DNA of 42,759 nt from Trebouxia sp. TZW2008 (taxonomy: Eukaryota; Chlorophyta; Trebouxiophyceae; Trebouxiales; Trebouxiaceae): NCBI GenBank assembly GCA_002118135.1, contig BDIU01000336.1, forward strand, positions 1 through 42,759, read 5' to 3'. Position numbers and translations under genes: made by a program. The first letter of the stretch is position 1, and each line of letters starts with the position of its first letter. The notes beneath the pieces were generated by a model. The model was not told where the DNA came from. It searched no databases and worked only from the letters and a program-made list of their open reading frames with translations. This document shows positions 1-10,500 of the stretch, in pieces.

Positions 1-150
1 GTGGGCTTGGAGGAGGGGGTGAAGGTGCGGGTGGGCTTGGAAGTGGGGGTGAAGGTGGGGTCGGGCTTGGAGGTGGGGGCGAAGGTGGGGCTAGGCTTGA
101 AGGTGAGGGCAAAGGTGGGGTGGGGCTTGGAGGTGAGGGTTTACTGAGTG
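1..150. repeat. Imperfect ~30-bp Gly/Pro-codon repeats
   Basis: About five imperfect units built on GTGGGGCTTGGAGGTG-like sequence. On the minus strand they encode repeated SPPPSPTPP-like segments of the wall glycoprotein. The array probably continues left of the window. Confidence 0.75.
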
Positions 151-960
151 AAGGTATGGGCGCTGGGCCATTGAGCTGAATTGGGGTTAGTGCGCTACTG
201 TCTGGGGCTGGGGCTGGGGCTGGGGCTGGGGCTGGGGCTGGGGCTGGGGCTGGAGGCGTACTGACTAGTGGGGTGGGGGTTGGAATGGTGGGTGGGGGTG
301 GCGGCTTACTGATTGGAGGCGGAGGCGGTGAGTGACTGTGTGCTGGTGGGTGAGGTGGCGAAGGTGGTTTGGGTGGTGGCGGTGGGGGTGAAGGGGGCTC
401 TGGTGGAGGTGGTGGGGGTGGTGGGCTGGGGCTTGGAGGTGGTGGACTAGGTGGTGGAGGTGGTGAACTAGGTGGTGGGGATGGGGGTGGGGGTGGTTGG
501 GCAGTGCACTGCTGCAGGGTGCTGCCACAGGTGCATGTGTTGTTGGCATATGAATATGCAGAGGGACTGTTGGGGCAGCAGGTGTTTGCATCAAAAGTTG
601 GGGGCTGATTTGGGCTTGATGAGCCTGAGATGTAGCAAGAACTGCTGTCTGAGTTCAGACAACAGGACTGTGGACACTTCAGGTCTAAGCTACACTTGGC
701 ATTTGTGACAGCAGCGCAGCCGCCTCTGCATGCAGTACAGACCAGTCCATTGTCATGCACTGTGTCATTTGCACAGTAGTATCTCCCCGGGCAGTCACTG
801 TCAGCCGTACAGGTTTGCAGACAGCAGAGGTATGATCGCCGAGGGTCAGAACTGCATGCATGATCCAATGCATAAGCATAGTACTGATACTGCAAGGCAG
901 CCTGATTTGCCAGAGAAAAGGATGGACAGTCTAAACCACAGGGTGGCACAAGGATCCAAG
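1..960 (-). CDS. Hydroxyproline-rich cell-wall glycoprotein, Cys-rich plus Pro-rich (partial)
   Basis: On the minus strand an open frame reads from about position 960 down to position 1 and leaves the window, so the C-terminus is missing. The upstream half (about 960 to 510) is Cys-rich and Asn/Ser-rich, with paired cysteines such as YLCCLQTC, CPQSCCLNSD and ANTCCPNSP. The rest (about 510 to 1) is a proline block of PPPPSPPPS and SPPP motifs with a run of eight AP pairs at 204-251. Ser-Pro-n and Ala-Pro motifs are the classic targets of prolyl hydroxylation and arabinosylation in extensin- and pherophorin-type wall proteins of green algae. The protein is probably secreted, but I could not find its first exon or signal peptide. 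A likely acceptor lies just above 960 (TCTGCAG then GCCTTGG), although the frame stays open further up to about 1080. I am confident of a Pro-rich secreted type and unsure of the exact family. Confidence 0.72.
204..251. repeat. GGGGCT hexamer tandem repeat, 8 copies
   Basis: Eight perfect head-to-tail copies of GGGGCT. Read on the minus strand in the frame of the glycoprotein they encode alternating Ala-Pro. Hexamer slippage would change the length of the AP stretch without a frameshift. Confidence 0.9.
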
Positions 961-1843
961 GCCTGCAGACTCTATCGATGCTGCTGACATGCTGGGTGGT
1001 GCAGCTGCAAGCTTGGGCGCCGTCAGGAACGCGGAGCTGACGTGCTGCAGCGCGACTGGAGCGGCTGTCGAGGGCACGACCCGGGACGCATCGCCGGCGT
1101 CAGTGCCGGCATCGGCTTTTGTCAACGCAGCCAACCCCTCAAGCGCTCTGAAGTTGCGGGCTGCAAGACAGTACTGCTGCCGTTGTCGAAAACGATGCAG
1201 ATTGCAAACATGCCCAAGCACGGCTACTGTGCTGTGTTTGGAGCTTGCCTGCAGCAGATGCCGAGCTCACCCAGGCCTGCACATTCGGCACAGACTGTTA
1301 AGTGTGACTTTGACAGCGCGAGGACCTACAGAGCTGCCATCACGTCTCGCACCAGCCAAATACACGCGATTACAGCAGCCTTTTGTCGCATTTGTCACGG
1401 TTTGTAGCTCGGCAGTGTTGCAGTGAGGGGTGTGATCCAGACGGACCACGACTGACGACTTGCACGTCACATCGCTTGCTTACATTGAGCCTGAATTGAC
1501 TGGTAGTAACAATTGCAACGAGCATGGCGGCAACTTCTGGGAGGGTACCGCTGTGACGCCTCGGGTGTGAAGCGTTGCTCCAATTGACTAACTGGGTTTA
1601 CTAAGTAGGCTACTGGGGATGGCTGTGACTAATGCCTGCCCTGCATGCCTGCCTCACATGATCATTGCTATGCACCGAGCACTCGCGACGCTTTGGAAAC
1701 GCGGCTATCTACAATGGCACCGTGAGCACTCTCTGCATATGCTCTTTGCAGCCGATGACTTGAAAGCAGAAGGTACGCCGAACCTCGACACAGTTCTACG
1801 CGTGACCGCCGCTCGACATCCGCGATTCGGGTGACCCCTCGCA
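961..1843. other. Region between divergent glycoprotein and RING/PHD genes
   Basis: The flanking genes are transcribed away from each other, so this stretch should hold both promoters, the RING/PHD leader and probably the first exon of the glycoprotein. A 71-codon open frame at 1619-1834 lies in the same frame as the RING/PHD start codon and is separated from it by one TGA at 1832-1834. It could be an upstream ORF in the leader or part of a longer first exon in another splice form. I see no other recognisable protein. Confidence 0.45.
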
Positions 1844-4800
1844 ATGGTAACCTGTGGCATTTGCCACGAGGAAGGCCTCGCGGAGATTGGGGAGCTTGAC
1901 AGCTGTGATCACAGGTGCTGACAAGGCCTTTCTCATCATATCCGGCTCTCTTTGCTCTCCAAGCTTCAGCTTAGAATTGCACCTTCGCCTGCAGCTTCTG
2001 TTTTGCATGCATCCAACACTGGGCACAGATCGAGTCTAAATGCCCCTTCTGCAAAGCGAGGTTTACCACCATATCCCGCAAATCTCTGGACCTGGCTAAC
2101 CTTCCAGACAGTGACGCTGAGTCTGAAGAAACTGTCCGTCAGCGCTTTCCTGGGAAAGTTCTGGAGACTGCTGCAGTGCCAGAACGTAATCAGGTATCAG
2201 ATTTGCATGCATGAATGAAAAGCTCCTTTGCCAAAATTTCTGCCCTGAGCAAGCTGCACAGGCTGAGACAAAATCGAACTTGTTGAGAAGGGTCTAATTG
2301 AGGCTCATGCATGACACAACAAAATTCTGTAAGCATAATGTATAAAATTATAGGGACATGGCCACGTGTGCAATATCGTATGAAATGTGGTGATGTTGTG
2401 ACGTGCTGCAATTCTCATGTGTTGTCTGGTCCAAGTGTGTTGCATGAGCAAGTACAAGTATGCTTCGGCATGGCAATGTGCTGAAAGCATGCTGTATCAA
2501 CATGAAATGACCAATTTAGCTGCACATGGACAATGGTGAATGGTCTGATACATGCAAGTGCTGACATGGCAATGTGCTGTAAGCATACCATATGAGAGTG
2601 TCATAAGTGATGCAGGTTTACTTGGGGGATGACGAGTGGGCAGGTGAAGAAGAAGATCCGCTTGGAGATGTCATGTGCATGGAGTGCAATCGTGGTGATG
2701 ACGAGAGCAATCTCATGCTGTGTGATGGTGAGTATATGTATGATAGCTAACTTCCTGCAGTGTCTATACACCTGTGTCCAGAGGATACTCAGGCACATTC
2801 TCCAACTTGAAAATTCCACTGAGGCTGACATTCATGTTGTTGAGCACGCACAGCATGACTTCACCTTGCTAATAAAGTTAATAGCACACATTTTGGACAT
2901 GGTACATCTCACCCAGTTGAATGACGTCTTGTTGCACTGCATCTCTCTTCTACAACTCTCACCAGTCAGCATGCTTGCAGCCTATTCTGCCAAATCACGA
3001 CTTACTGATGACGCTTCAGGCTGTGAAAGGGCGTGTCACACCTACTGCGCCAATCTTGACGCTCTTCCAGAGGGACAATGGTTTTGCTGGGTCTGTCAAG
3101 AGAATCATGGCATAGCCAATGCAGAAGACCCCATCGATGAAGTTGTCCCAGGTATCATGCGGTCAGCAACTTTGCACTGTGCTTTCGCATGTGTGATGTT
3201 TACACCTGTAATGTGAATGCAGCCCTCAGCCGCTGTGATGCACACTTCTGCTCCTAGCTTGGGTTTGCCAACTGACTGCCTTGCATCACAAAGTCAAGCT
3301 ATTCAGGCGAATCCGCATTTGTCCACTCCCTGCAATTGCCAGCCTGCGCAACTGCTTTGAGAGCTGCAGTGCAGCTGCTGAGCCTCGAGTCCTTGCTCAA
3401 CTTCACTGCAGCTGCAGTGCAGTTCAGCAAAGGCTGGCGGCTCATTTGTCCACAGATGCGGTGCTCAATAATGTTGCAGCCAAAGCATGTCATCTTAATA
3501 CCGTTAGTGTCAGCTTATTGACAAGGTTGATGCAGTTGTTTTAGGAATGTTGCAGTCACCAGGTTGTACTGTGCTTGTACATGGAGAGTGGGGGTGATAG
3601 TTGGCAGTACAGCTCTCACATGCGTTGATACACACCTTGCATCCTCAGCTTAGGATTAACAACTTCACATTTGGCGGCCTGCGCAAATGCAAGGTTTGAG
3701 AGCATGTTGAGCCTCAAGCTCTCTACTGCTCTGTATTGCAGCTGCAGTGCAGTTCAGCAATAGCTCACGGCATAGCAGTTCACAGTTTAGCGGTTGACAA
3801 AATTGCAATCAAAGGCTATCATCTTGACACTCTGCTCAAGACAGCTAGCCTAGCTAGGCTAGCTTGACGTCAGCTCAACTCAACTAACGCATACAGTGCA
3901 AGGCAGCGCTTGACTGAACAAAGCTTTTCCTGCAGCTCGCAGACCGGGGTCACGGAGAGACAGGTTTGTGTCAGCCTCAGACTTCACCCTGTCTCGCTCT
4001 CGACGGCGAGCCTCGTCTCCTGGCACGCGCTCTGAACTTGGTCGCCCGGGAAGGCGGATCCGGCGGCGGCTCGTCCGCACGGGCGGCAGCCTCGAGCCTC
4101 GACGGTCAAACAGCGGCACTCACCGTGTCACAAGCGATGCTGATAGCATTCTGAACGCCTTGGAGAGGTCCATTTCTGCCAGAGACAATGCAGGCCTTTC
4201 AACCACTACTGAGCACAGGTACATGGCCATCATGGCATGCAGGCAGATCTGCGCCCATGCAAGTGAAGCTGTCTTTGTCTCCTTGCATCATGCAGTCATT
4301 CGTTGTATTTGCATGCATCATGACAAATATGCGAAGCATACAAGCACAATTGTCCACAAGTACTGCTGGCTTCCATGCTTGCCTGTCTGAAAATGCAGAC
4401 ATTGCAGATCAACAAGGCACCAGTGCACTCAATGCATGCAGAAAGCTTGCTTGTCACTATGACACAGCATCTTCAGTTGGGTGCAGAGGCTTATGAATGT
4501 GTCACGCGTGGCTTCTGATTTGTTATGCATGCTAAAATGCTGAGGCTGACTACATGCCAAATTGACAGTGGGTTGTGCTGCTTGAATGCAGGCGTTTGGC
4601 CGGCTTACGCGGTGCTTGGAATAGTGTGAGGCAGGGACAAAGGCCATTTCCTGCAAGTGCTCCATCTCAGGCCATTTCTGCGCAAATCCCAGAAACAACA
4701 CCTCAGGTATAGCTCACAAGCCAGCATGCATTCTTGTCCATGCCTTGCTACTGCCAGTGCTGTGCTAGCAAGTCGCGGCATGTTTTCAGACTTGCTGAGA

Positions 4801-6309
4801 CATAACACAGTGTCATATCTACAGGGCATATGAGTAGGTGTAATGTGGCATGCGATGTGCATATACTCATTTGCACAAAGGATGCCAATTGCTATCAGCT
4901 TTGATAGCATTGCATCAGCGTGTGAACAGCATGCTCGACTGTGAGTGTTCACAACAAGCAGCATTTCTGTAAGCAACAACTCGCCATTAGTGACGACATT
5001 GCCGCACCTGTCCTCTTTGTCAGCAAAGTCACTTGGCAATTGGTCAGTGGGTGGGAAAATGTGCCCAGCTAGGAGCATCTACCCAGCAACAGACTCAAAT
5101 AAACAAGCAAAATGTGTTTTTACATGAGCAGACAATCCAGAGTCTCAGGCTTGTGATGCTTTTGGAGCCTCCAGAAGGGCGGCAGTGATGTATTTTGGGA
5201 GATTGTGCCCATGCAAGGAAATATCTGCACAGACTAGCATGCGAGACAAGAACAGCTAACATATGTTTTTCACAGGAACACAATCCAGAGTCCCAGGCAT
5301 GGGCCGCTTTTGAAGCCTCCAGAAGAGCTGAGGGGAGGATAGCACGCCGAACAGCCCGCAGCAATGCGGCAAGCACAGATGTGCAGTCTTCTGCCAATAG
5401 CTCTCCACAAAGACCTTCTGGGTATGCAGACCCGCCCATCGCACGCTGTGAGCACTGTACTGTCTTTGTATGCCTGTTCTTGCCTTGTGTTTGAGTGCAT
5501 CTGTGTGCATAATTTGTGTTTGCTGCATAGCTTTGGAAGTGTTTACCAGGCACATCATTTTGCAGATGCTGTTGCAAGGAGGCGGGCACAGCAGGCACTC
5601 ACAGTGATGTATTCTCTCCAGGCTGCTTGAATCCTTCCTGTTGCGACGCCTAACGACATACATCTCATCTCTTTGCTCTTTTTTGTTCTGTCTCTTTGCT
5701 CTGTCCTTTTCTTTGCTGTTGTGAACTCCTGGTATCACATTCAGGTCACAATCTGCTTCAAGCCTGGCTAGGCAAGCTGTAGCAGAGGCAAGAAGCAGAG
5801 GCCGCCGCCTAGGCCCTAGCAGCAGGCCAGCCGCCGCACCACACCCTAGAGCTGCGCATACCACCCATACATCTTCTCCACCACCCCTCTCAAGGGCACC
5901 TGACAGAAGAAGAGGAAGGATTGGTGAGCCACAGCACCCTAGAAGCCCTAGGCTACAAATTTCTTCGCAAAGGTCACCCACTAGAGCTTACAGACCAGAT
6001 CAACACAGTGTAGGCAGCCCCAGACTTATCCGCACAGAACAGCTGTGTGACAGGGACCCAGCACGCACACACAGACATACACATTCTGTAGGCATTCTTT
6101 CACAGCATGAATCCGCTCAGCATCAGAGGTCCCACGCACGCTCAGACAACCCAAATCTCATTCCTGTACATCACAGATTGCGAGTCAGTCATCCCGATGC
6201 TGTTGACCACAGCGCCTGGCATGGTCCAAGCCGCGACAGTCAGCAGCAACAACAGCAGCAACCGCAGCAGCAGCAGCAGTGGCAACAGCCTGGGGATCAC
6301 CAGTCACAT

Positions 6310-6352
<43 letters not shown>

Positions 6353-7023
6353 GGCCACAGCCAGCATCTCTTCAGTCACAGCAGCTGCAAGAAGTGCCAT
6401 GGCCTGCAGCAGCGCCCACCACAGCTGATCCCACTGGGCCACCGCACCTTCAGAGGCCCAATGCTGCACTGCCCACCTACTGGCATTGGCCTTATGCTCA
6501 CCTGCCTCAGCAAGAGGCAGCACACGCTGCGCAAGGGGTGGAACTAGTCAGTGCAAAAGACTCTGGAGCACAGCATGTAGGAGCACAGCAGGCAGGTCTC
6601 GACAGAGGTGATGACAGCGGTGACAGCAGCATGAGTCAGCTTGCTGCTCAACAGCAGGCTCCCAAAAGCTTGCAACACCAGGCTGCTGCTCAAACAGACG
6701 ATGCTGTGAAAGCTGAAACCAGTCACAGGCCTGATTTGGGTCCAGATGCGGGTGGGGCCGCAGTGATGCAGGGACCTGCAGCTGAAGCTGTTGTAACATC
6801 TTTGCCTGCAATGAGCAAACAAGAAGCTGCAGATGCAGTCAAGACTATCATCAAGCCCCTGTATAACAGTCAGCAGCTGAGCAAAGAGCAATTCAAGGCA
6901 ATTGCTCAGTCTTGCACCCACACCCTCGCAGATCCTGCAAAGCGCGCAGGTCGTAGTCCTGAGATAGTTGTGCAAAATTTCATGCGGGAGTTAGGCTTAG
7001 GTAGACAGGCAGCCAAATTGTAG
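1844..7023 (+). CDS. RING + PHD finger protein (PHRF1 / plant At4g10940-like)
   Basis: Eight exons with matching phases: 1844-1914, 1995-2193, 2616-2727, 3020-3151, 3936-4218, 4592-4706, 5276-5421, 5745-7023; 778 aa. A C3HC4 RING finger opens the protein (C4, C7, C21, H23, C26, C29, C40, C43), with CPFCKARF as its last knuckle. A C4HC3 PHD finger follows (C111, C114, C126, C129, H134, C137, C150, C153), reading NLMLCDGCERACHTYC. Next come a basic Arg/Ser-rich region, a Gln/His-rich tract in the last exon, and a C-terminal helical segment (KPLYNSQQLSKEQFKAIAQS) like that of plant and animal RING-PHD proteins. In this family the RING gives E3 ubiquitin ligase activity and the PHD reads histone tails, so it probably acts in the nucleus. 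The start is set by the stop at 1832. Intron 6 holds a decayed copy of exon 7, and intron 4 a tandem duplication. Confidence 0.9.
3216..3850. repeat. Tandem duplication inside intron 4 of the RING/PHD gene
   Basis: Two related blocks, about 3216-3540 and 3600-3850, share stretches such as GCAGCTGCAGTGCAGTTCAG, GAGCCTC.AG and AAAG.(C/T)ATCATCTT in the same order about 350-400 bp apart. Both are non-coding on either strand and much diverged. Confidence 0.65.
5110..5184 (+). repeat. Decayed copy of RING/PHD exon 7 with its acceptor
   Basis: The stretch matches the end of intron 6 and the start of exon 7 (5260-5330): ATGTGTTTTTACATGAGCAG stands for the acceptor region, then CAATCCAGAGTCTCAGGC and GCCTCCAGAAG match the exon. 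The CACAG acceptor has become CATGAG, and there are scattered substitutions. The spacing to the working exon is about 140 bp. Confidence 0.8.
6233..6352 (+). repeat. CAG/CAA tract encoding polyGln (with His) in RING/PHD exon 8
   Basis: Near-continuous CAG/CAA codons interrupted by a short CAT run give two Gln stretches around an HHHH segment. It is in frame with the flanking exon. Such a low-complexity tract is expected to vary in length between strains. Confidence 0.85.
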
Positions 7024-7118
7024 GCAATAGAGCACCAATGACAACAATTGTGATGCGAATGGTCATAGGCATGCAGTCAATTTATTTTACAGCAATGACA
7101 TTATGAGGTCTAGCGATT

Positions 7119-7517
7119 TCAATCCTGCACATCTTGCTGTATAATTCTGAGCCAACAAGCATTTGAAGGCGCTTTCTGATGCTCAGTTGAGCTACAATCC
7201 ACCTGAACATTAATGTGCGATCCCTGATTGCTGACTGGATCCAGATGTGAGGCATGTTCGTAAATGTTTTGGACCCATTTCTGTATCACACCAGACTGCT
7301 TGCCATGTACTGCCTTGGATAGTCTGTGAGTTGCTTGCGACAATTGTTCAAGTAGACCGAGCAGAAGGCAGCAGCTTGCTGCCAATTCAAAATTTGCCCT
7401 GAATGCGGCGCCCCACTTGACAGGGCATTCGAACGACCTCACGTGAACTGCTTTCGGAAGCCACGCTTTGCCGTTTGGACTTTGCCGTTCGGCGCAACGC
7501 ACCCGTATCCTGAACAT
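7119..7517 (-). CDS. Possible small intronless gene, unknown function
   Basis: A 132-codon open frame starts 66 bp from the SHMT start codon, divergently, and ends 95 bp after the RING/PHD stop. The product is mixed, with a hydrophobic/helical centre (ELAASCCLLLGLLEQLSQAT) and a basic N-terminus. I recognise no family. It is longer than the other background frames between genes here, and its place between two genes would suit a small gene, but the gap could equally be the 3' region of one neighbour and the promoter of the other. No introns are needed. Confidence 0.35.
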   Translation of the reverse strand: MFRIRVRCAERQSPNGKAWLPKAVHVRSFECPVKWGAAFRANFELAASCCLLLGLLEQLSQATHRLSKAVHGKQSGVIQKWVQNIYEHASHLDPVSNQGSHINVQVDCSSTEHQKAPSNACWLRIIQQDVQD

Positions 7518-7583
7518 TGCGACTTCTAATCTGTGATCTTGTGACTCGCACTAGTGCTGCCACTATTGTTAATTGCGAGCAGA

Positions 7584-10500
7584 ATGCAGTGCCTCAGTGC
7601 TCATCAGCTTCAGACTTTGCCTCGCTCAGGTTCAGCACAGTCATCCAGCCGGCGACTGACATGCCAAAAGCCTCTCTCGAGCAAACGTCAGCGATTACAC
7701 CGATCACCTGTTTGTTCTGCAACCGTCGCTCCAAGCCCAGCCAGACACGGTGAGGTGGTTGCTATGTCTTCGCATAGGCTTTGCCGGTCCTTTGATGCCT
7801 GTTCTGGCTGTTGACAATGTCAATATGCATGCGCAGACATCCAAGTCTTCCAGCATGATGGCGCCTTGGATGAAGTCGACGAGGAAGTTGCTCAGATCAT
7901 AAAGCAGGAGAAGGGCCGTCAGGTCAGCTGTTGACTTCAAATTGCAGCTGCTGAGCAGTTGAACCCAACACAACGTACATCACCTCATTGACCTGCATAT
8001 CACTGTGCAATGCTTACTTGCAGGTGCATGGACTGGAGCTCATTGCTTCAGAGAACTTCACGTCACGAGCGGTAAGCAGCCAGTGGGTATTGAATGCTCA
8101 TTTAACCTCTTGCAGGTTGCAGGTTGAAATCGAAAGCAGCAGAGTACATGATGTTTCAGTGATGCAGGTGATGCAAGCAGTGGGCTCATGCATGACCAAC
8201 AAGTATTCCGAGGGACTTCCTGGAGCCAGATACTATGGTGGCAATGAACACATTGACAAAATGGAGCGCCTCTGCCAGGTACTTATCACTGAAGCCCTTT
8301 ATTTGGTGACCTGCTTAGCTGGGTGTTGCCCAAGCGTCTGACGAGTACTCCATAAATTAGACAGCCACAGCTGACTCAAGATTTACACTTACAGCAGTGA
8401 ACTCATCCTCCAGCTGTGCATGGTGCATCTGCAATCACTGTTGATTCAGGGAGCTTGATTGGACGCTATATCACGGTCACAGGCATTACACCTTTGACTG
8501 TGTGGTCAACCTCGTACCGCTAAGCCTAGTGAGAAATACAGTCAGTAGCTGCGTCACTGTGTGGCATGTAGGATTTAAGCTGTTCTTTGATTTCTCCACA
8601 GTCTTTTCAGGGGAATGCATGGTTTCTTTTGCATGTTGGCTTGTACGCTCCTTTACAATCTCTCCATCTGTTCCCCGTTCCTGTCGCAACTCAGAGCAGA
8701 TTTCTGGTACAGGAGCGAGCCCTGTCTGTCTTTAATCTTGCTCCAGAGGAGTGGGGCGTGAATGTGCAGCCTCACTCAGGCTCTCCTGCCAACTTTGCTG
8801 TTTACTCAGCACTGCTTAAGCCCCACGACCGCATCATGGGCCTGGACCTGCCCCATGGTACGCAAATCAATTATTACACTTCATCTCCCGCTAGCCATTG
8901 CAGTGAAAAGTGGATGGAACTCACCCTTTTGTTGCTTTTGTAGACCACATGTCAATGCTGTCATCCCCATGATGTACCGACCAAACCAAATACGTATCAT
9001 GTTGTAATGAATGTCGACATTTGCACAACCCTGGCGTCAGCGTTACGTCGCAGACATTGCTACATCAGGGGAAGTCATGAGTCAAATCTGTATGATGTGC
9101 AGAGCAGCGTGTCTATGGTCATTATATGATCGAGGCAATTTGCTTTGCTGACAGTCTGCCTACACCGCAGCTGCACTGATAGGCTATTCAGTGCTGATTG
9201 CAACACCGCCAAGAAATATGTGCCAGTTTGTCTTCTCTTTGTCAAAAGGCTGAGCACAAGTTGTTGGCGTGACAGTCAACTTTGGCATGCAGAGTAGGCC
9301 ACGTTGGCCTGCTTGTTGGCTTGCTGTACCCTTAAAACTTCAAAGGTTGCACTCATATATTTGCTTCAGGTGGTCATTTGATGCACAAATTCATGACACC
9401 CAAGCGTAGGATATCAGCAACCTCTGTGTACTGATGAGTCCATGCCATACCGGCTGGATGAGCAGACTGGGCTACTCGGCTTGCTGTCTCTTCAGGCACG
9501 TGTCAATGCTTGCACTGTTGATGCAGGTGGTCACTTGACGCACGGCTTCATGACACCCAAGCGTAGGATATCAGCAACTTCTGTGTACTTTGAATCCATG
9601 CCGTACCGGCTGGATGAGCAGACTGGGCTGGTGGACTATGACACCCTCGACCAGACCTCAACCCTATTTAGACCCCGCCTCATCATAGCTGGTGAGCTTT
9701 GCAAGTGTCTGTTTGACATCTTGATCAACTTCTCTGGCAAATCTGGGCATTAGATCACTCAATCTTCCTGCCGTCATATTCCAATTTTGGGGGTTGAGTC
9801 TGGAGTTGATGCTCAGAATCACTTTGCTTGCCCGAGCTGTCAGCAATACTCGATTCCTGCTCAAGCCCACATTGTCTGTCAGATGCCATGCAAAAAAATG
9901 GAACTACAGCAAGCTTGCGGATTATCAAATGGCAGCTGTAGCTTGCATGCCTTCAAGGCGACAAGACGGCTGACATTCTGTATCACTTGCAGGCGCGTCA
10001 GCGTATGCGCGTGACTACAACTACGCCAGGATGAGAAGGGCAGCGGACAACGTGGGCGCCTACCTCATGACAGACATGGCACACACATCCGGACTGGTGG
10101 CAGCTGGGGTAGTGGCCAACCCATTTGAGCACTCTCATGTAGTCACCACCACAACCCACAAGTCACTCAGAGGCCCTAGGGGAGGTAGGGTACAACACAG
10201 CTCAAATTGTGCATGCAACATTAGCTTGATGCTGCATGCAAGTCATCAACAGCATTATCAGATTTGCTTACCTCAAGACAGACATGGCACACACCTCAGG
10301 ACTGGCAGCTGCTGGAGTAGTTGCCAACCCATTTGAGCACTCACATGTAGTCACTGGAACCACTCACAAGTCTCTCATAGGCCCTAGAGGAGGTAGGGTC
10401 TGTTGCTGCAATCTAAGCTTTGAGTGACAGGGCCCTGTATTGTTGGCTAGCTGCAGAGACCGCTACTATTGTTTTGTGTGCACCATCTTGTTGCACATCA

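Noticed and set aside
265..608. His-rich minus-strand ORF and Gly-rich plus-strand ORFs over the Pro-rich block
   Set aside because: They are shadow frames of the low-complexity SPPP-encoding sequence; the Cys-rich upstream part supports only the minus-strand Pro frame.
6185..6523. 112-codon minus-strand ORF with poly-Ala and poly-Asp
   Set aside because: Antisense shadow of the polyGln/His tract of the RING/PHD gene.
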